A stretch of DNA of 56,868 nt from Streptomyces viridochromogenes (lineage in GTDB: Bacteria > Actinomycetota > Actinomycetes > Streptomycetales > Streptomycetaceae), in contig NZ_LGUR01000231.1 in assembly GCF_001270495.1 (NCBI RefSeq), positions 1-56,868 of the forward strand, in the 5' to 3' direction. The notes beneath the pieces were generated by a model. That model saw only the letters and a list, made by a program, of their open reading frames with translations. It searched no databases and was not told the DNA's origin. Below, piece after piece: positions 44,673 through 53,086 of the stretch; the stretch's first letter is position 1, and every line of letters begins with the position of its first letter. Position numbers and translations under genes: made by a program.

Positions 44673-45550
44673 TTCGCCTCGGCCGCCTTCCGCTGGATCT
44701 TCCCCAGGTGCTTCACCAGCACCATCGCGGCGAGATACACGACGGCCCACAGCACGATCGTGTAGCTGATGCCGAACGAGTACCGCTGGAACCGGATCGC
44801 CTCCAGGTACGCCCGGATCTGGAGGACGACGGTCGAGTCACCCGGGCCGCCCTCCGTCAGGGCGTAGATGATGTCGAACACCTTCAGCGAGTCCATGAAG
44901 CGGAAGATCACCGCGACGAGGACGTACGGCCACAGCATCGGCAGCGTGAGGCGCCGGAAGGTGTACCACCAGCCCGCGCCGTCCACGGCCGCCGCCTCGA
45001 AGGGGGAGGTGGGCAGCGACCGCAGTCCGGCGAGGGCGAGGATCGCCACGAACGGGGTGTAGACCCAGACGTCCACCGCGATCGACGACAGCAGGGCGCC
45101 GGTCGGGGTGTCCGTCCACTGGACTCCGCCCAGGCCGAAGGGTCTCAGCAGGTAGTTGATCACCCCCACCGACGGCTGGAGCATCAGCTTCCAGATGATC
45201 GCCGCGATCACCGGCGCGATCATCAGCGGCAGGATGAGGATCTTCTCCAGTACCCGTCCGACGATCGTCGACCGGTGCAGCAGCAGGGCGACGGTCACGC
45301 CCAGCACGGTCTCCACGGCGGCCGCCCCGACCGCGTACAGCACCGTCACCCACGCCGAGTTCCAGAAGGCCTCCTGCGTGAAGACGGCCTCGTAGTTCTC
45401 GAACCGCACCATGTCCGGCTGCGGCTTGCTCGCCGAGAAGTCGAACAGCGTGTAGTAGAGGCCGAGTCCGAAGGGGTAGAGAATCCCGCAGGTCAGCAGC
45501 AGGGCGGGGACGATCAGGACGTACGGGCGAAGGGCGAGCCGCCATCCCAT
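44669..45550 (-). CDS. Carbohydrate ABC permease, MalF type
   Basis: 293 aa with six helices and the EAA loop FEAAAVDGAGWWYTFRRLTL. Starts MGWRLALRPYVLIVPALLL. It lacks the extra N-terminal helices and large periplasmic loop of E. coli MalF, as in most actinobacterial sugar importers. Three bases after the binding-protein gene stop. Confidence 0.92.
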   Translation of the reverse strand: MGWRLALRPYVLIVPALLLTCGILYPFGLGLYYTLFDFSASKPQPDMVRFENYEAVFTQEAFWNSAWVTVLYAVGAAAVETVLGVTVALLLHRSTIVGRVLEKILILPLMIAPVIAAIIWKLMLQPSVGVINYLLRPFGLGGVQWTDTPTGALLSSIAVDVWVYTPFVAILALAGLRSLPTSPFEAAAVDGAGWWYTFRRLTLPMLWPYVLVAVIFRFMDSLKVFDIIYALTEGGPGDSTVVLQIRAYLEAIRFQRYSFGISYTIVLWAVVYLAAMVLVKHLGKIQRKAAEAK

Positions 45551-45553
45551 CGG

Positions 45554-46975
45554 CTAGCCCACCTTGTCGGCGAGGTCGCCCGCCAGCCCGTCGAGCACCG
45601 ACTTGGCGCCCTGGCCGCCGTAGATCTCCTGGAGGGCGGACGCCCAGCTGGTGGTGGCGTCGAAGAACTGCGCCTGCGGGGTGAACTGGATCTTCGTCTG
45701 GTCGACGACCGTCTCGAAGGTCTCGATGAAGCCGGGCAGGTGCCGCATCTTGTCCTTGTAGGCGGAGTCGTCGGCGATCGATTTCCGCACCGGGTCGATG
45801 TGGTTGTGCGTGATCGCGCTCTTGAGCAGGTGCTCCTTGCCGGTCGCCCACTGGAGGAACAGCCAACTGGCGCTCTTCTTCTTGCTCTTGGCGTTCATGC
45901 CGAGCGACCAGATCCACATGTTGGTGGCCAGCGACCCGTCCGGTCCCTTCGGGCCGGGGTGGAAGGCGATCTTCCCGGAGGCGGGGCTGGCGCCCTCCAC
46001 CGCCTGGAAGTAGGCCGCCGTGTCCGCGTCGAACAGCATCCCGGCCTTCTTCGCGCCGAGGTCGCTGGAGCACTGGTACCAGGTGTACGACGTCCAGGAC
46101 GGCGGCCCGCCCTGCTTGACCATGCCGGCCCAGTCCTCGGTGAAGGCGACGGCCTCGGGGCTGTTCATGGCCGGTGTGAGCTTCCCGCCCTCGACCGTGA
46201 AGTCCTTGAGCCCGTTGCGGGCGTACATCGTCATGAAGCCGGGGTGGATCGTCGCCCAGCTCCGCGATCCCCGTACGGCGATCCCGTACATGCCGTCGAA
46301 GCCCGCGCCCGGCGCCTTGCGCTTGATGGTCCCGGCGAGTTCGCGCAGCTCGTCGAAGGTCTCGGCGGGCTTGAGGCCGAGCTTCTTGAAGACGTCCGTG
46401 TTGTAGGCGACGACGTTGGTCTCCCAGCCCCACGGCAGCGCGTACTGCCCGCCCTGCCCGAGCGGCGCGCCCGCCTTCAGCGACCACTGGTCGGCCTGGA
46501 GGAGGTTCGGGAAGAAGTCGGCCTGGTCCCATTCGGAGCCGGTGGCCGAGGAGTTGCGCATCCAGGGGCCGAGGTCCTCCAGCCAGCCGGGCGGGCCGTA
46601 CTGCCAGACCATGTACGCGCCCAGCATGAAGACGTCGTACGAGGCGCGTCCGCTGGACAGGTCGACGGTGAGCTTGTCGAAGTAGTTGTCCTCGGGGAAG
46701 ACGTCGTACTCGACCTTGATGCCGGTCTTCTCGGTGAACGACTTCAGGTCGGCGATCAGGGCGTCCGTGTAGGGGTGCTTGTTGAGGAGCGCCTTGACGG
46801 TCGTGCCCTTCTCCCGCTTCCAGTCGAAGGAGCCGGTGACGTCGTCCGCGGCCGAGCCGTCGCTCTTGTCGTCGTCACCGCCGAATCCGGCCCCGCAGGC
46901 GGAGAGGAGGGGAGTGGCGGCCAGGGCGGCGCCCAGCGCCAGGAAACGTCGGCGGTCGTGCGCGTGCATGTCCAT
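45554..46975 (-). CDS. Lipoprotein solute-binding protein, family 1
   Basis: 473 aa. Signal with twin Arg (HDRRRFLALGAALAA) and lipobox LLSAC, Cys27 lipidated. An Asp/Ser-rich tether (GFGGDDDKSDGS) is followed by the extracellular binding domain (SFTEKTGIKVEYDVFPEDNY; WGWETNVVAYNTDVFKKLGL). Captures the substrate for the two permeases; Trp-rich segments suit a sugar or polyol. GTG-free start ATG 46975 with GGAGG 7 bases before. First gene of the minus-strand operon. Confidence 0.93.
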   Translation of the reverse strand: MDMHAHDRRRFLALGAALAATPLLSACGAGFGGDDDKSDGSAADDVTGSFDWKREKGTTVKALLNKHPYTDALIADLKSFTEKTGIKVEYDVFPEDNYFDKLTVDLSSGRASYDVFMLGAYMVWQYGPPGWLEDLGPWMRNSSATGSEWDQADFFPNLLQADQWSLKAGAPLGQGGQYALPWGWETNVVAYNTDVFKKLGLKPAETFDELRELAGTIKRKAPGAGFDGMYGIAVRGSRSWATIHPGFMTMYARNGLKDFTVEGGKLTPAMNSPEAVAFTEDWAGMVKQGGPPSWTSYTWYQCSSDLGAKKAGMLFDADTAAYFQAVEGASPASGKIAFHPGPKGPDGSLATNMWIWSLGMNAKSKKKSASWLFLQWATGKEHLLKSAITHNHIDPVRKSIADDSAYKDKMRHLPGFIETFETVVDQTKIQFTPQAQFFDATTSWASALQEIYGGQGAKSVLDGLAGDLADKVG

Positions 46976-47011
46976 CCGTGACCTCCACGTGGGGTTCGGC
47001 CATCCGGGTGT

Positions 47012-47044
47012 GCTCGATTAACACGGCGAGTCGACTCGTTAACA
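47012..47044. promoter_or_regulatory. Candidate DeoR operator, divergent promoter
   Basis: Perfect palindrome CGAGTC-GACTCG (47027-47038), flanked by related half-sites GCTCGATTAACA (47012-47023) and ACTCGTTAACA (47034-47044). The site lies in the 173-bp gap between the binding-protein gene (minus) and the second FGGY kinase (plus), where one repressor could control both directions. Confidence 0.6.
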
Positions 47045-47148
47045 GAGGGTGGAACGGCGGAAGTTGGGCGTCAATCCCTCGCGCACGGGAAAATCTCAGG
47101 GCAGAGTGAGAAGTTCACGACTCGGATCGCGATGTACGGGAGGTCCGG

Positions 47149-48636
47149 ATGGTGCACGAGCACTTCGAGAGCGAGGCCTGGCTCGGGATCGACCTGGGCA
47201 CCCAGAGCGTCCGGGTCCTGCTGGTCACCGGGGACGGCACCGTCCTCGGCAGCGGCTCGGTCCCCCTCGGCGGGCGACGGGACGGGGTGCGGCACGAGCA
47301 GGATCCGGCCGAGTGGTGGGACGCGCTGCGCGCGGCGTCCCGTGCCGCGCTGCGAGGCCGGTCGAAGGTGCGGGTCGGCGGGCTCGCGGTGTGCGGGACG
47401 TCCGGGACCGTGCTGCTGACGGACGGGGCGGGGCGGCCGATGAGCCCCGCGCTGATGTACGACGACGGGCGCGCGACGGCGCAGGGGGCGCGGGCGAGGA
47501 TGGCGGGGCTCGCGGTGCAGGACACCTGGGCGTTGCCGAAGGCGCTGTGGCTGGCCGGGACGTACGGGCAGGGGCGGATCACCCATCAGCCCGACCTGGT
47601 CGTCTCCCTGCTCACCGGCGAGCTGCCCCCGGCCGACTCCAGCCACGCCCTGAAGACCGGCTACGACGTGGAGCGCGACGCCTGGCCGTCCATGCTGTCG
47701 CGCCTCGGCCTGTCCGACACGGCGATCCCCGACGTCGTCCGCCCCGGCACCCTCCTCGGCGAGGTCACCGCGACCGCCGCCGAGGCCACCGGCATCCCGG
47801 CCGGCACCCCCGTCCTGGCCGGGATGACCGACGGCTGCGCGGCCCAGATCGCCTCCGCCGCCCTGCGCCCCGGCGCCTGGAACTCGGTGCTCGGCACCAC
47901 GCTGGTCCTCAAGGGCGCCTCCCCCAGCCCCGTCCGGGACCCGGCCGGCGTGGTCTACAACCACCGTGCCCCGGACGGGAGTTGGCTGCCAGGCGGTGCC
48001 TCCAGCGTGGGCGCGGGTGTGCTCACGGCGGCGTTCGCGGGCGCCGACCCGGCGGCCATGGACAAGCTGGCCGCCGCCCATGAGCCGTCCGGCGCGATCA
48101 CCTACCCCCTGGTTTCCCCCGGCGAGCGCTTCCCGTTCCTGGCCCCGGACGCCTTCGCGCTCGTCCTCGGCGAACCCGAGTCGGACGCCGACCTGTGGGC
48201 CGCGCTCCTCCAGGGCGTCGCCTTCACGGAACGCCTGTGCCTGGACTACCTGCACCACCTGGGCGCCCCCCTCGACGGCCCCCTCACCCTCACGGGCGGT
48301 GCCGCCCGCAGCCCGTACTGGAACCAACTTCGCGCCGACATCCTGGGGCGCCCGGCCCGCGTACCCGAACAGACCGAACCGGCTCTGGGGATGGCCGCGT
48401 TGGCGGCGTACGGGGCGGGCGCGGCACCGGATCTGGCGGCGGCCGCGGAGGGCATGGTCCGCATCGGCACGACCGTCGCGCCCCGCCCCGACCGCACCGC
48501 CCGCTTCGCCGAGCCGTACGCCCGCCTGGTGAAGGAACTGGAGGAACGCGGTTGGCTGCCGACCCCGGTCGCGCGCCACGCCCGCGGCCGCCTGGGCGGC
48601 GGGCCTCCGCCGGGCCCGGATACTACGGATTCATGA
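47149..48636 (+). CDS. FGGY-family carbohydrate kinase, xylulokinase-like
   Basis: 495 aa. WLGIDLGTQSVRVLLVTGDG opens FGGY_N; TGGAARSPYWNQLRADILGR is the C-terminal adenosine motif; LAGMTDGCAAQIASAALRPG is the hinge. The 25-residue tail (RHARGRLGGGPPPGPDTTDS) is low-complexity. ATG 47149 has GGGAGG 5 bases before. Divergent from the ABC operon. It differs from the kinase at 38195-39622, so the locus has two kinases, perhaps for consecutive or alternative substrates. Confidence 0.9.
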   Translation: MVHEHFESEAWLGIDLGTQSVRVLLVTGDGTVLGSGSVPLGGRRDGVRHEQDPAEWWDALRAASRAALRGRSKVRVGGLAVCGTSGTVLLTDGAGRPMSPALMYDDGRATAQGARARMAGLAVQDTWALPKALWLAGTYGQGRITHQPDLVVSLLTGELPPADSSHALKTGYDVERDAWPSMLSRLGLSDTAIPDVVRPGTLLGEVTATAAEATGIPAGTPVLAGMTDGCAAQIASAALRPGAWNSVLGTTLVLKGASPSPVRDPAGVVYNHRAPDGSWLPGGASSVGAGVLTAAFAGADPAAMDKLAAAHEPSGAITYPLVSPGERFPFLAPDAFALVLGEPESDADLWAALLQGVAFTERLCLDYLHHLGAPLDGPLTLTGGAARSPYWNQLRADILGRPARVPEQTEPALGMAALAAYGAGAAPDLAAAAEGMVRIGTTVAPRPDRTARFAEPYARLVKELEERGWLPTPVARHARGRLGGGPPPGPDTTDS

Positions 48637-48769
48637 GCCCACCCTCGCCACAACGCCACCGCGGCCCGATGCCGCACGCTCCGCGCGGCCTGCGGCCCGT
48701 GAGCCCCGTCGCGCCGGGCTGCGCGACCTCCCCGCGCCGGCACCGGCGCCGAATGAAACCGGACGGCCC

Positions 48770-49399
48770 ATGACCACAGCCACGACCCTCCTCCTCGCCC
48801 GGCACGGGCAGACGATCTGGCACGCCGAGAACCGCTACGCCGGGATCAGCGACGTGCCCCTCACCGACACGGGCCGCGCCCAGGCCGAGGCCCTCGGCCG
48901 CTGGGCCGCCGCCCACCCGGTCGACGCGATCTGGACCTCGCCCGTTTCCCGTGCGGTCGTCACCGCCGAGCCCGCCTGCCGGGCCCTCGGACTCACCCCG
49001 CACCGCGAACCCGGCCTGCGCGAGTGTGACTTCGGCGTGCTGGAGGGCCGTACCCTCGCGGAGTTCGCGGCCGAGGACCCGGCCGCCGCGGAGGCTTTCC
49101 GCACCGACCCGGTGGCCCACCCGTTCCCGGACGCGGAGAACCCCGCCGCCGCCGCCGAACGCGGTGCCGCCGCGCTGCGCCGCATCGCCGCCGCCCACCC
49201 GGGCGGCCGGGTCCTGGTGGTCGCCCACAACACGCTCTTCCGCCTGGTGCTGTGCACCCTGCTGTCGATCCCGGCCGGGGAGTACCGCAGAGTGTTCCCC
49301 CGGTTGCGGAACGCGGCGATCAGCGAACTCCTCATGAAATCCGACGGATCCGCCGCACTTCTCTCCCTCAATGTGCCGTGCGAGCCGGACGTCTCGTAG
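48770..49399 (+). CDS. Histidine phosphatase (phosphoglycerate mutase-like)
   Basis: 209 aa. RHG motif with His12 (LLLARHGQTIWHAENRYAG), second His in VVAHNTLFRLVL, and the acid/base Glu in GLRECDFGVLEGRTL. Family members remove phosphate from small metabolites, including sugar phosphates. It follows the kinase by 133 bp on the same strand, so it may act on a pathway intermediate. 12 bp before the methyltransferase gene. Confidence 0.9.
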   Translation: MTTATTLLLARHGQTIWHAENRYAGISDVPLTDTGRAQAEALGRWAAAHPVDAIWTSPVSRAVVTAEPACRALGLTPHREPGLRECDFGVLEGRTLAEFAAEDPAAAEAFRTDPVAHPFPDAENPAAAAERGAAALRRIAAAHPGGRVLVVAHNTLFRLVLCTLLSIPAGEYRRVFPRLRNAAISELLMKSDGSAALLSLNVPCEPDVS

Positions 49400-49411
49400 C
49401 ACCATGTGCCC

Positions 49412-50191
49412 ATGACGGAGATCGACACCTCGGTACCCCACTCGGCCAGGATCTGGAACTACTGGCTGGGCGGCAAGGACAACTACCGCGTGGACGAGGA
49501 GGCCGGCGACGCCTACACCGCCGTCTTCCCCGGCATCGTCACCATCGCCCGCAGCAGCCGTGCCTTCCTGGGCCGCAGCATCCGGTACCTGGTCACGGAG
49601 GCGGGCATACGCCAGTTCCTCGACGTCGGCACGGGCCTGCCCACCGTCGACAACACCCACGAGGTCGCCCAGCGCCTCGCCCCCGAGTCGAAGATCGTCT
49701 ACGTCGACAACGACCCGCTGGTGCTGGCCCACGCCCGCGCCCTGCTCACCTCGGCGCCCGAGGGGGTGACGGCGTACGAGGACCTGAGCCTCTACGAGCC
49801 GGAGAAGATCCTGGAGGCGGCCTCCCGGACCCTCGACCTCTCCCGGCCCACGGCCCTGATCCTCAGCGGCATCCTCGGCCATGTAGCCGACCACGAGCAG
49901 GCCCGCGACATCGTCCGCCGCCTCCTGGCCGGCCTGCCCTCCGGCAGCTACCTCTCCCTCAACGAGGGCTCCCGCGGCACCGACCCGGCCTACGAGCAGG
50001 CCCAGGACGCCTACAACGAGACGGGGGCCGTCCCCTACTTCCTCCGCCCGGTCGACCAGATCGCCGCCTACTTCGAGGGCCTGGACCTGGTGGAGCCCGG
50101 CCTGGTCTCCGTCCCGCTGTGGCACCCCGAGCCGGGCGAGGAGGAGCCCCGGCCGATCGGCCAGCACGGCGCCCTGGGCCGCAAGCCCTGA
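49412..50191 (+). CDS. SAM-dependent methyltransferase, DUF574/Methyltransf_19
   Basis: 259 aa. Opens with PHSARIWNYWLGGKDNYRVD, typical of the family, and has the SAM-binding loop QFLDVGTGLPTVDNTHE near residues 67-83. These proteins are numerous in Streptomyces and poorly understood. I choose the ATG at 49412; a GTG two codons earlier is possible. Co-directional with the phosphatase and closed by a terminator. Confidence 0.88.
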   Translation: MTEIDTSVPHSARIWNYWLGGKDNYRVDEEAGDAYTAVFPGIVTIARSSRAFLGRSIRYLVTEAGIRQFLDVGTGLPTVDNTHEVAQRLAPESKIVYVDNDPLVLAHARALLTSAPEGVTAYEDLSLYEPEKILEAASRTLDLSRPTALILSGILGHVADHEQARDIVRRLLAGLPSGSYLSLNEGSRGTDPAYEQAQDAYNETGAVPYFLRPVDQIAAYFEGLDLVEPGLVSVPLWHPEPGEEEPRPIGQHGALGRKP

Positions 50192-50207
50192 CGCCCTCCC
50201 GGCACGG

Positions 50208-50244
50208 GGAAGCCCCCGCGAGTCACGTCCTCGCGGGGGCTTCC
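50208..50244. terminator. Terminator, methyltransferase/sodF
   Basis: A 14-bp perfect stem (GGAAGCCCCCGCGA, 50208-50221; complement 50231-50244) followed by TTCATT, between converging genes. Confidence 0.9.
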
Positions 50245-50309
50245 TTCATTCCGCCTGCCGTGCGTGAAAGGTGAGAAGACGATCACGAGGCAGGACGCCG
50301 GGGACTCCG

Positions 50310-50951
50310 TTACGGAGCGAGCAGCAGCACGTCGGCGCGGGACTTGGCGGCCTCGTAACGCCGGGCCACGTCCTGCCAGTTGACGACGGCCCACATGGCG
50401 TCGATGAAGTCGACCTTCTGGTTCTTGTACTGGAGGTAGAAGGCGTGCTCCCAGGCGTCGAACACGAGGATCGGCGTGGCGCCCTGGCCGACGTTCCCCT
50501 GGTGGTCGTAGACCTGCTCGACGATCAGCCGCCCGCTCAGCGGTTCGTAGGCCAGCACACCCCAGCCGGAGCCCTGGGTGGTCGCGGCGGCCTTGGTGAG
50601 CTGCGCCTTGAAGCCCGCGAACGACCCGAACGACTCGGCGATGGCGTCCGCCAGGTCGCCCACGCCGTCCGCCGCGAGCGGCTCGCCGCCGCCGTCACCG
50701 GTCATGTTGTGCCAGTAGATGCTGTGCAGGATGTGCCCCGACAGATGGAACGCCAGGTTCTTCTCCAGGCCGTTGACCGACCCCCACTGCTCCTTGTCCC
50801 GCGCCTCCGACAGCTGCTCCAGCGTGTCGTTCGCGCCCTTGACGTACGCCGCGTGGTGCTTGTCGTGGTGCAGTTCGATGATCTCGGGGCTGATCACCGG
50901 TGCGAGCGCGGAGTAGTCGTAGGGCAGTTCCGGGAGTGTGTAGACGGGCAT
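50310..50951 (-). CDS. sodF: Iron superoxide dismutase
   Basis: 213 aa, the usual Streptomyces SodF length. Metal ligands: His in [12 protein letters not shown], His in [11 protein letters not shown], Asp and His in [13 protein letters not shown]. Dismutates superoxide in the cytosol when nickel is scarce. ATG 50951 ([18 protein letters not shown]) has GAGGGGA upstream. The Nur box at 50976-50992 means nickel should repress it. Confidence 0.95.
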   Translation of the reverse strand: MPVYTLPELPYDYSALAPVISPEIIELHHDKHHAAYVKGANDTLEQLSEARDKEQWGSVNGLEKNLAFHLSGHILHSIYWHNMTGDGGGEPLAADGVGDLADAIAESFGSFAGFKAQLTKAAATTQGSGWGVLAYEPLSGRLIVEQVYDHQGNVGQGATPILVFDAWEHAFYLQYKNQKVDFIDAMWAVVNWQDVARRYEAAKSRADVLLLAP

Positions 50952-50975
50952 GAAGGGTCCCCTCAGGAGCTCTTG

Positions 50976-50992
50976 TTGCAAGTGGCTTGCAA
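50976..50992. promoter_or_regulatory. Nur (nickel uptake regulator) box
   Basis: TTGCAA-N5-TTGCAA, an exact match to the published Streptomyces coelicolor Nur site, 25 bp before the sodF start and overlapping the expected promoter. Ni-bound Nur represses sodF there. Confidence 0.88.
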
Positions 50993-51003
50993 TAACAAGC
51001 TAA

Positions 51004-51046
51004 CAGCAAAAGGCCCCCGTGTGGATCACGCGGGGGCCTTTTGCTG
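51004..51046. terminator. Terminator of the amino-acid permease gene
   Basis: A 16-bp perfect stem (CAGCAAAAGGCCCCCG, 51004-51019; complement 51031-51046) just past the permease stop and before the sodF promoter. The A/T arms supply a U-run in either direction. Confidence 0.88.
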
Positions 51047-51057
51047 TCGGGACGGCG

Positions 51058-52452
51058 TCAGCCTCTGGCGCGCGCCTTCTGCCACGCGTATCCCGCCACC
51101 GCGAGGAACACCGTCATCCCTCCGGTCGAGTACAACTGCACCCGCGTGTCCGGCTCCCGGGCCATCAGCACGAAGATCGCCGCCATCCCCGCCAGCGCGA
51201 CCCACGTCAGCACCGGGAACGCCCACATCCGCACGACCAGCTTCTCCGGGGCCTCGCGCTCCAGGCGGCGCCGCAGTCGCAGCTGGGAGACGGCGATGAA
51301 GATCCAGACGACGAGGATGACCGCGCCGATCATGTTCAGCAGCCAGGGGAAGACGTCATCCGGCCGCCAGTAGCTCAGCACCACGCACACGAAGCCGAAC
51401 ACCGACGAAGCGAGTACGGCGATGCGCGGGACGCCGCCCGAGACGCGGCCCAGCGCCGCGGGACCCTGGCCGCGCTGGACGAGCGAGTACGCGATGCGCG
51501 AGGAGCCGTAGATGTTGGCGTTCATCGCGGACAGCAGGGCCACCAGGACCACGACGTTCATCAGCTGGCCGGCGCCGGGGATGCCGAGGTGGTCGAGGGT
51601 GGCGACGTACGGGCCCTTCTCGACGACCTCCTTGGAGTCCCAGGGGACCAGGGTGACGACGACCGCCATCGAGCCGATGTAGAAGAGGGCGATGCGCCAC
51701 ATGGCCGTGCGCACCGCGCTCGCCACACCGCTGACCGGGTTCTCCGACTCCGCGGCGGCGATGGTGACCGTCTCCATGCCGCCGTACGCGAAGACCGAGG
51801 CGAGCAAGCCGATGATCAGACCCTCGGTGCCGTTCGGGAAGAAGCCGCCCTCGCCGGTGAGGTGGGCGGTGCCCGGCGCGTCCGTGCCCGGCAGGACGCC
51901 GGCGATCGCCAGCCCGCCCAGTACCAGGAACAGCGCGATCGCGCCGACCTTCAGCGCCGCGAACCAGAACTCGAACTCACCGAAGTTCTTCACGGCGGCC
52001 AGGTTCGCGCCGCAGAAGACGACCATGAACAGGGCCACCCACGCCCACTCGGGCGTATGCGGCAGCCAGGTCGTGACGATCTTCGCGGCACCGATGCCCT
52101 CCAGGCCGACGGCCGTGCAGAGCAGGACCCAGAAGGACCACCCGGCCGTGAAGCCGGCCCACGGGCCGATCGCCTTCTCGGCGTGCGCGGAGAACGAACC
52201 GGAGGAGGGATACGCGGCCGACATCTCGCCGAGCATCCGCATCACCAGCATCACGAGGAGGCCGGAGAGGACGTAGGCGATGACGATCGACGGCCCGGCG
52301 GCGGCGATACCGGCGCCGGAGCCGACGAACAGGCCCGCCCCGATGACACCGCCGAGGGCGATCATCGACAGGTGACGCTGCTTGAGGCCGTGGTTCAGTC
52401 CGGGGGAGACGTCGTCCGCCTTCGCGGGCGTCTCCGTGGAGGTGCTGGGCAT
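51058..52452 (-). CDS. Amino-acid permease, APC/GabP-like
   Basis: 464 aa with 12 helices. N-terminal LNHGLKQRHLSMIALGGVIG followed by GAGLFVGSG is the signature of the AAT family (GabP, ProY, AroP). Substrate probably a neutral amino acid or GABA. Start ATG 52452 (MPSTSTETPAKADD). The leader carries a strong hairpin followed by a U-run, which may attenuate transcription. Confidence 0.92.
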   Translation of the reverse strand: MPSTSTETPAKADDVSPGLNHGLKQRHLSMIALGGVIGAGLFVGSGAGIAAAGPSIVIAYVLSGLLVMLVMRMLGEMSAAYPSSGSFSAHAEKAIGPWAGFTAGWSFWVLLCTAVGLEGIGAAKIVTTWLPHTPEWAWVALFMVVFCGANLAAVKNFGEFEFWFAALKVGAIALFLVLGGLAIAGVLPGTDAPGTAHLTGEGGFFPNGTEGLIIGLLASVFAYGGMETVTIAAAESENPVSGVASAVRTAMWRIALFYIGSMAVVVTLVPWDSKEVVEKGPYVATLDHLGIPGAGQLMNVVVLVALLSAMNANIYGSSRIAYSLVQRGQGPAALGRVSGGVPRIAVLASSVFGFVCVVLSYWRPDDVFPWLLNMIGAVILVVWIFIAVSQLRLRRRLEREAPEKLVVRMWAFPVLTWVALAGMAAIFVLMAREPDTRVQLYSTGGMTVFLAVAGYAWQKARARG

Positions 52453-52478
52453 GGGCGCGGCTCGTCCAATGCGTGAGA

Positions 52479-52536
52479 GGGCAAAAAACGCCCACAGTCT
52501 GGGCAGCCTCTCCGCTCAGAAGGAGAGCCTGCCCAG
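52479..52536 (-). promoter_or_regulatory. Structured leader of the permease gene
   Basis: A 15-bp stem with one mismatch (52499-52513 pairs with 52522-52536; loop 52514-52521) lies just upstream of the start. It is followed on the minus strand by a small GGGC/GCCC hairpin whose loop is a run of six U (52479-52493). Together they resemble an attenuator. I do not recognise a known riboswitch class. Confidence 0.55.
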
Positions 52537-52595
52537 TATGCGGACACTCGCCGCACGGTAAGTGACGTACCGGCTACACGGTGGCGGCGCGAGGG

Positions 52596-52815
52596 CTATG
52601 CGGCGGCCGGGGTGGCGGCGGCCGTGTAGTGCGACGCGTCCCCCTCGATCGAGTAGCTCGCCTTGCCCTCGATGCCGACCGGCACGTCACCGGCGACGGT
52701 CACCCGGTGCAGCCGGCACGGCAGACCGTCGTAGTTGTCGATGGCGTAGTGCTGGGTGATGCGGTTGTCGAAGACGACCAGCTGGTTCTCGGAGGCCGGC
52801 AAAGCGGACCACCGC
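52596..52815 (-). pseudogene. C-terminal remnant of a TauD-type dioxygenase
   Basis: About 70 codons encoding LVVFDNRITQHYAIDNY, then RLHRVTVAGDVPVG, which match the C-terminal end of TauD/TfdA Fe(II)/2-oxoglutarate dioxygenases. The His of TQHYA is the distal iron ligand and the Arg of RLHRVT binds 2-oxoglutarate. The rest of the protein (HxD motif, about 200 residues) is missing: upstream sequence changes abruptly near 52815. No function is possible. Confidence 0.78.
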
Positions 52816-53086
52816 TGCCCAGACGGCGACCGACGGGCGAGACGCCTCTTCACCCGGGGGCTGCGTGATTGGCGTGTTCCTACAGTCGGCTCGAAGGCCC
52901 GCCTGTGAGCTTGACGTCCCTGCCTCAGTGACCGGCATCACCCCGTACCCGGTGTAACCCCCACCCTTTGTCCGGAGCCAACCAACCCCGGGTTCGGGCC
53001 TTTGTCGACCACTGACGGTGAGGGACCGAAACACCCTGGGATAGCGTCACAGCGTCCCGTACCGCCCTCACCCTCGCGGAGTCCCC
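52816..53086. other. Non-coding stretch between tauD remnant and bioY
   Basis: 271 bp with no convincing gene. On the minus strand near 52850-52960 one frame reads VTEAGTSSSQAGLRADCRNT followed by PITQPPGEEA. To me this resembles the C-terminal tail of streptomycete TnpB-type transposases, suggesting an old IS end. The 3' side must hold the bioY promoter. Confidence 0.35.

Noticed and set aside
44708..46981. Plus-strand frame of 757 codons over the ABC permease and binding-protein genes
   Set aside because: Composition typical of a shadow frame; opposite-strand genes have signal peptide, lipobox and EAA loops.
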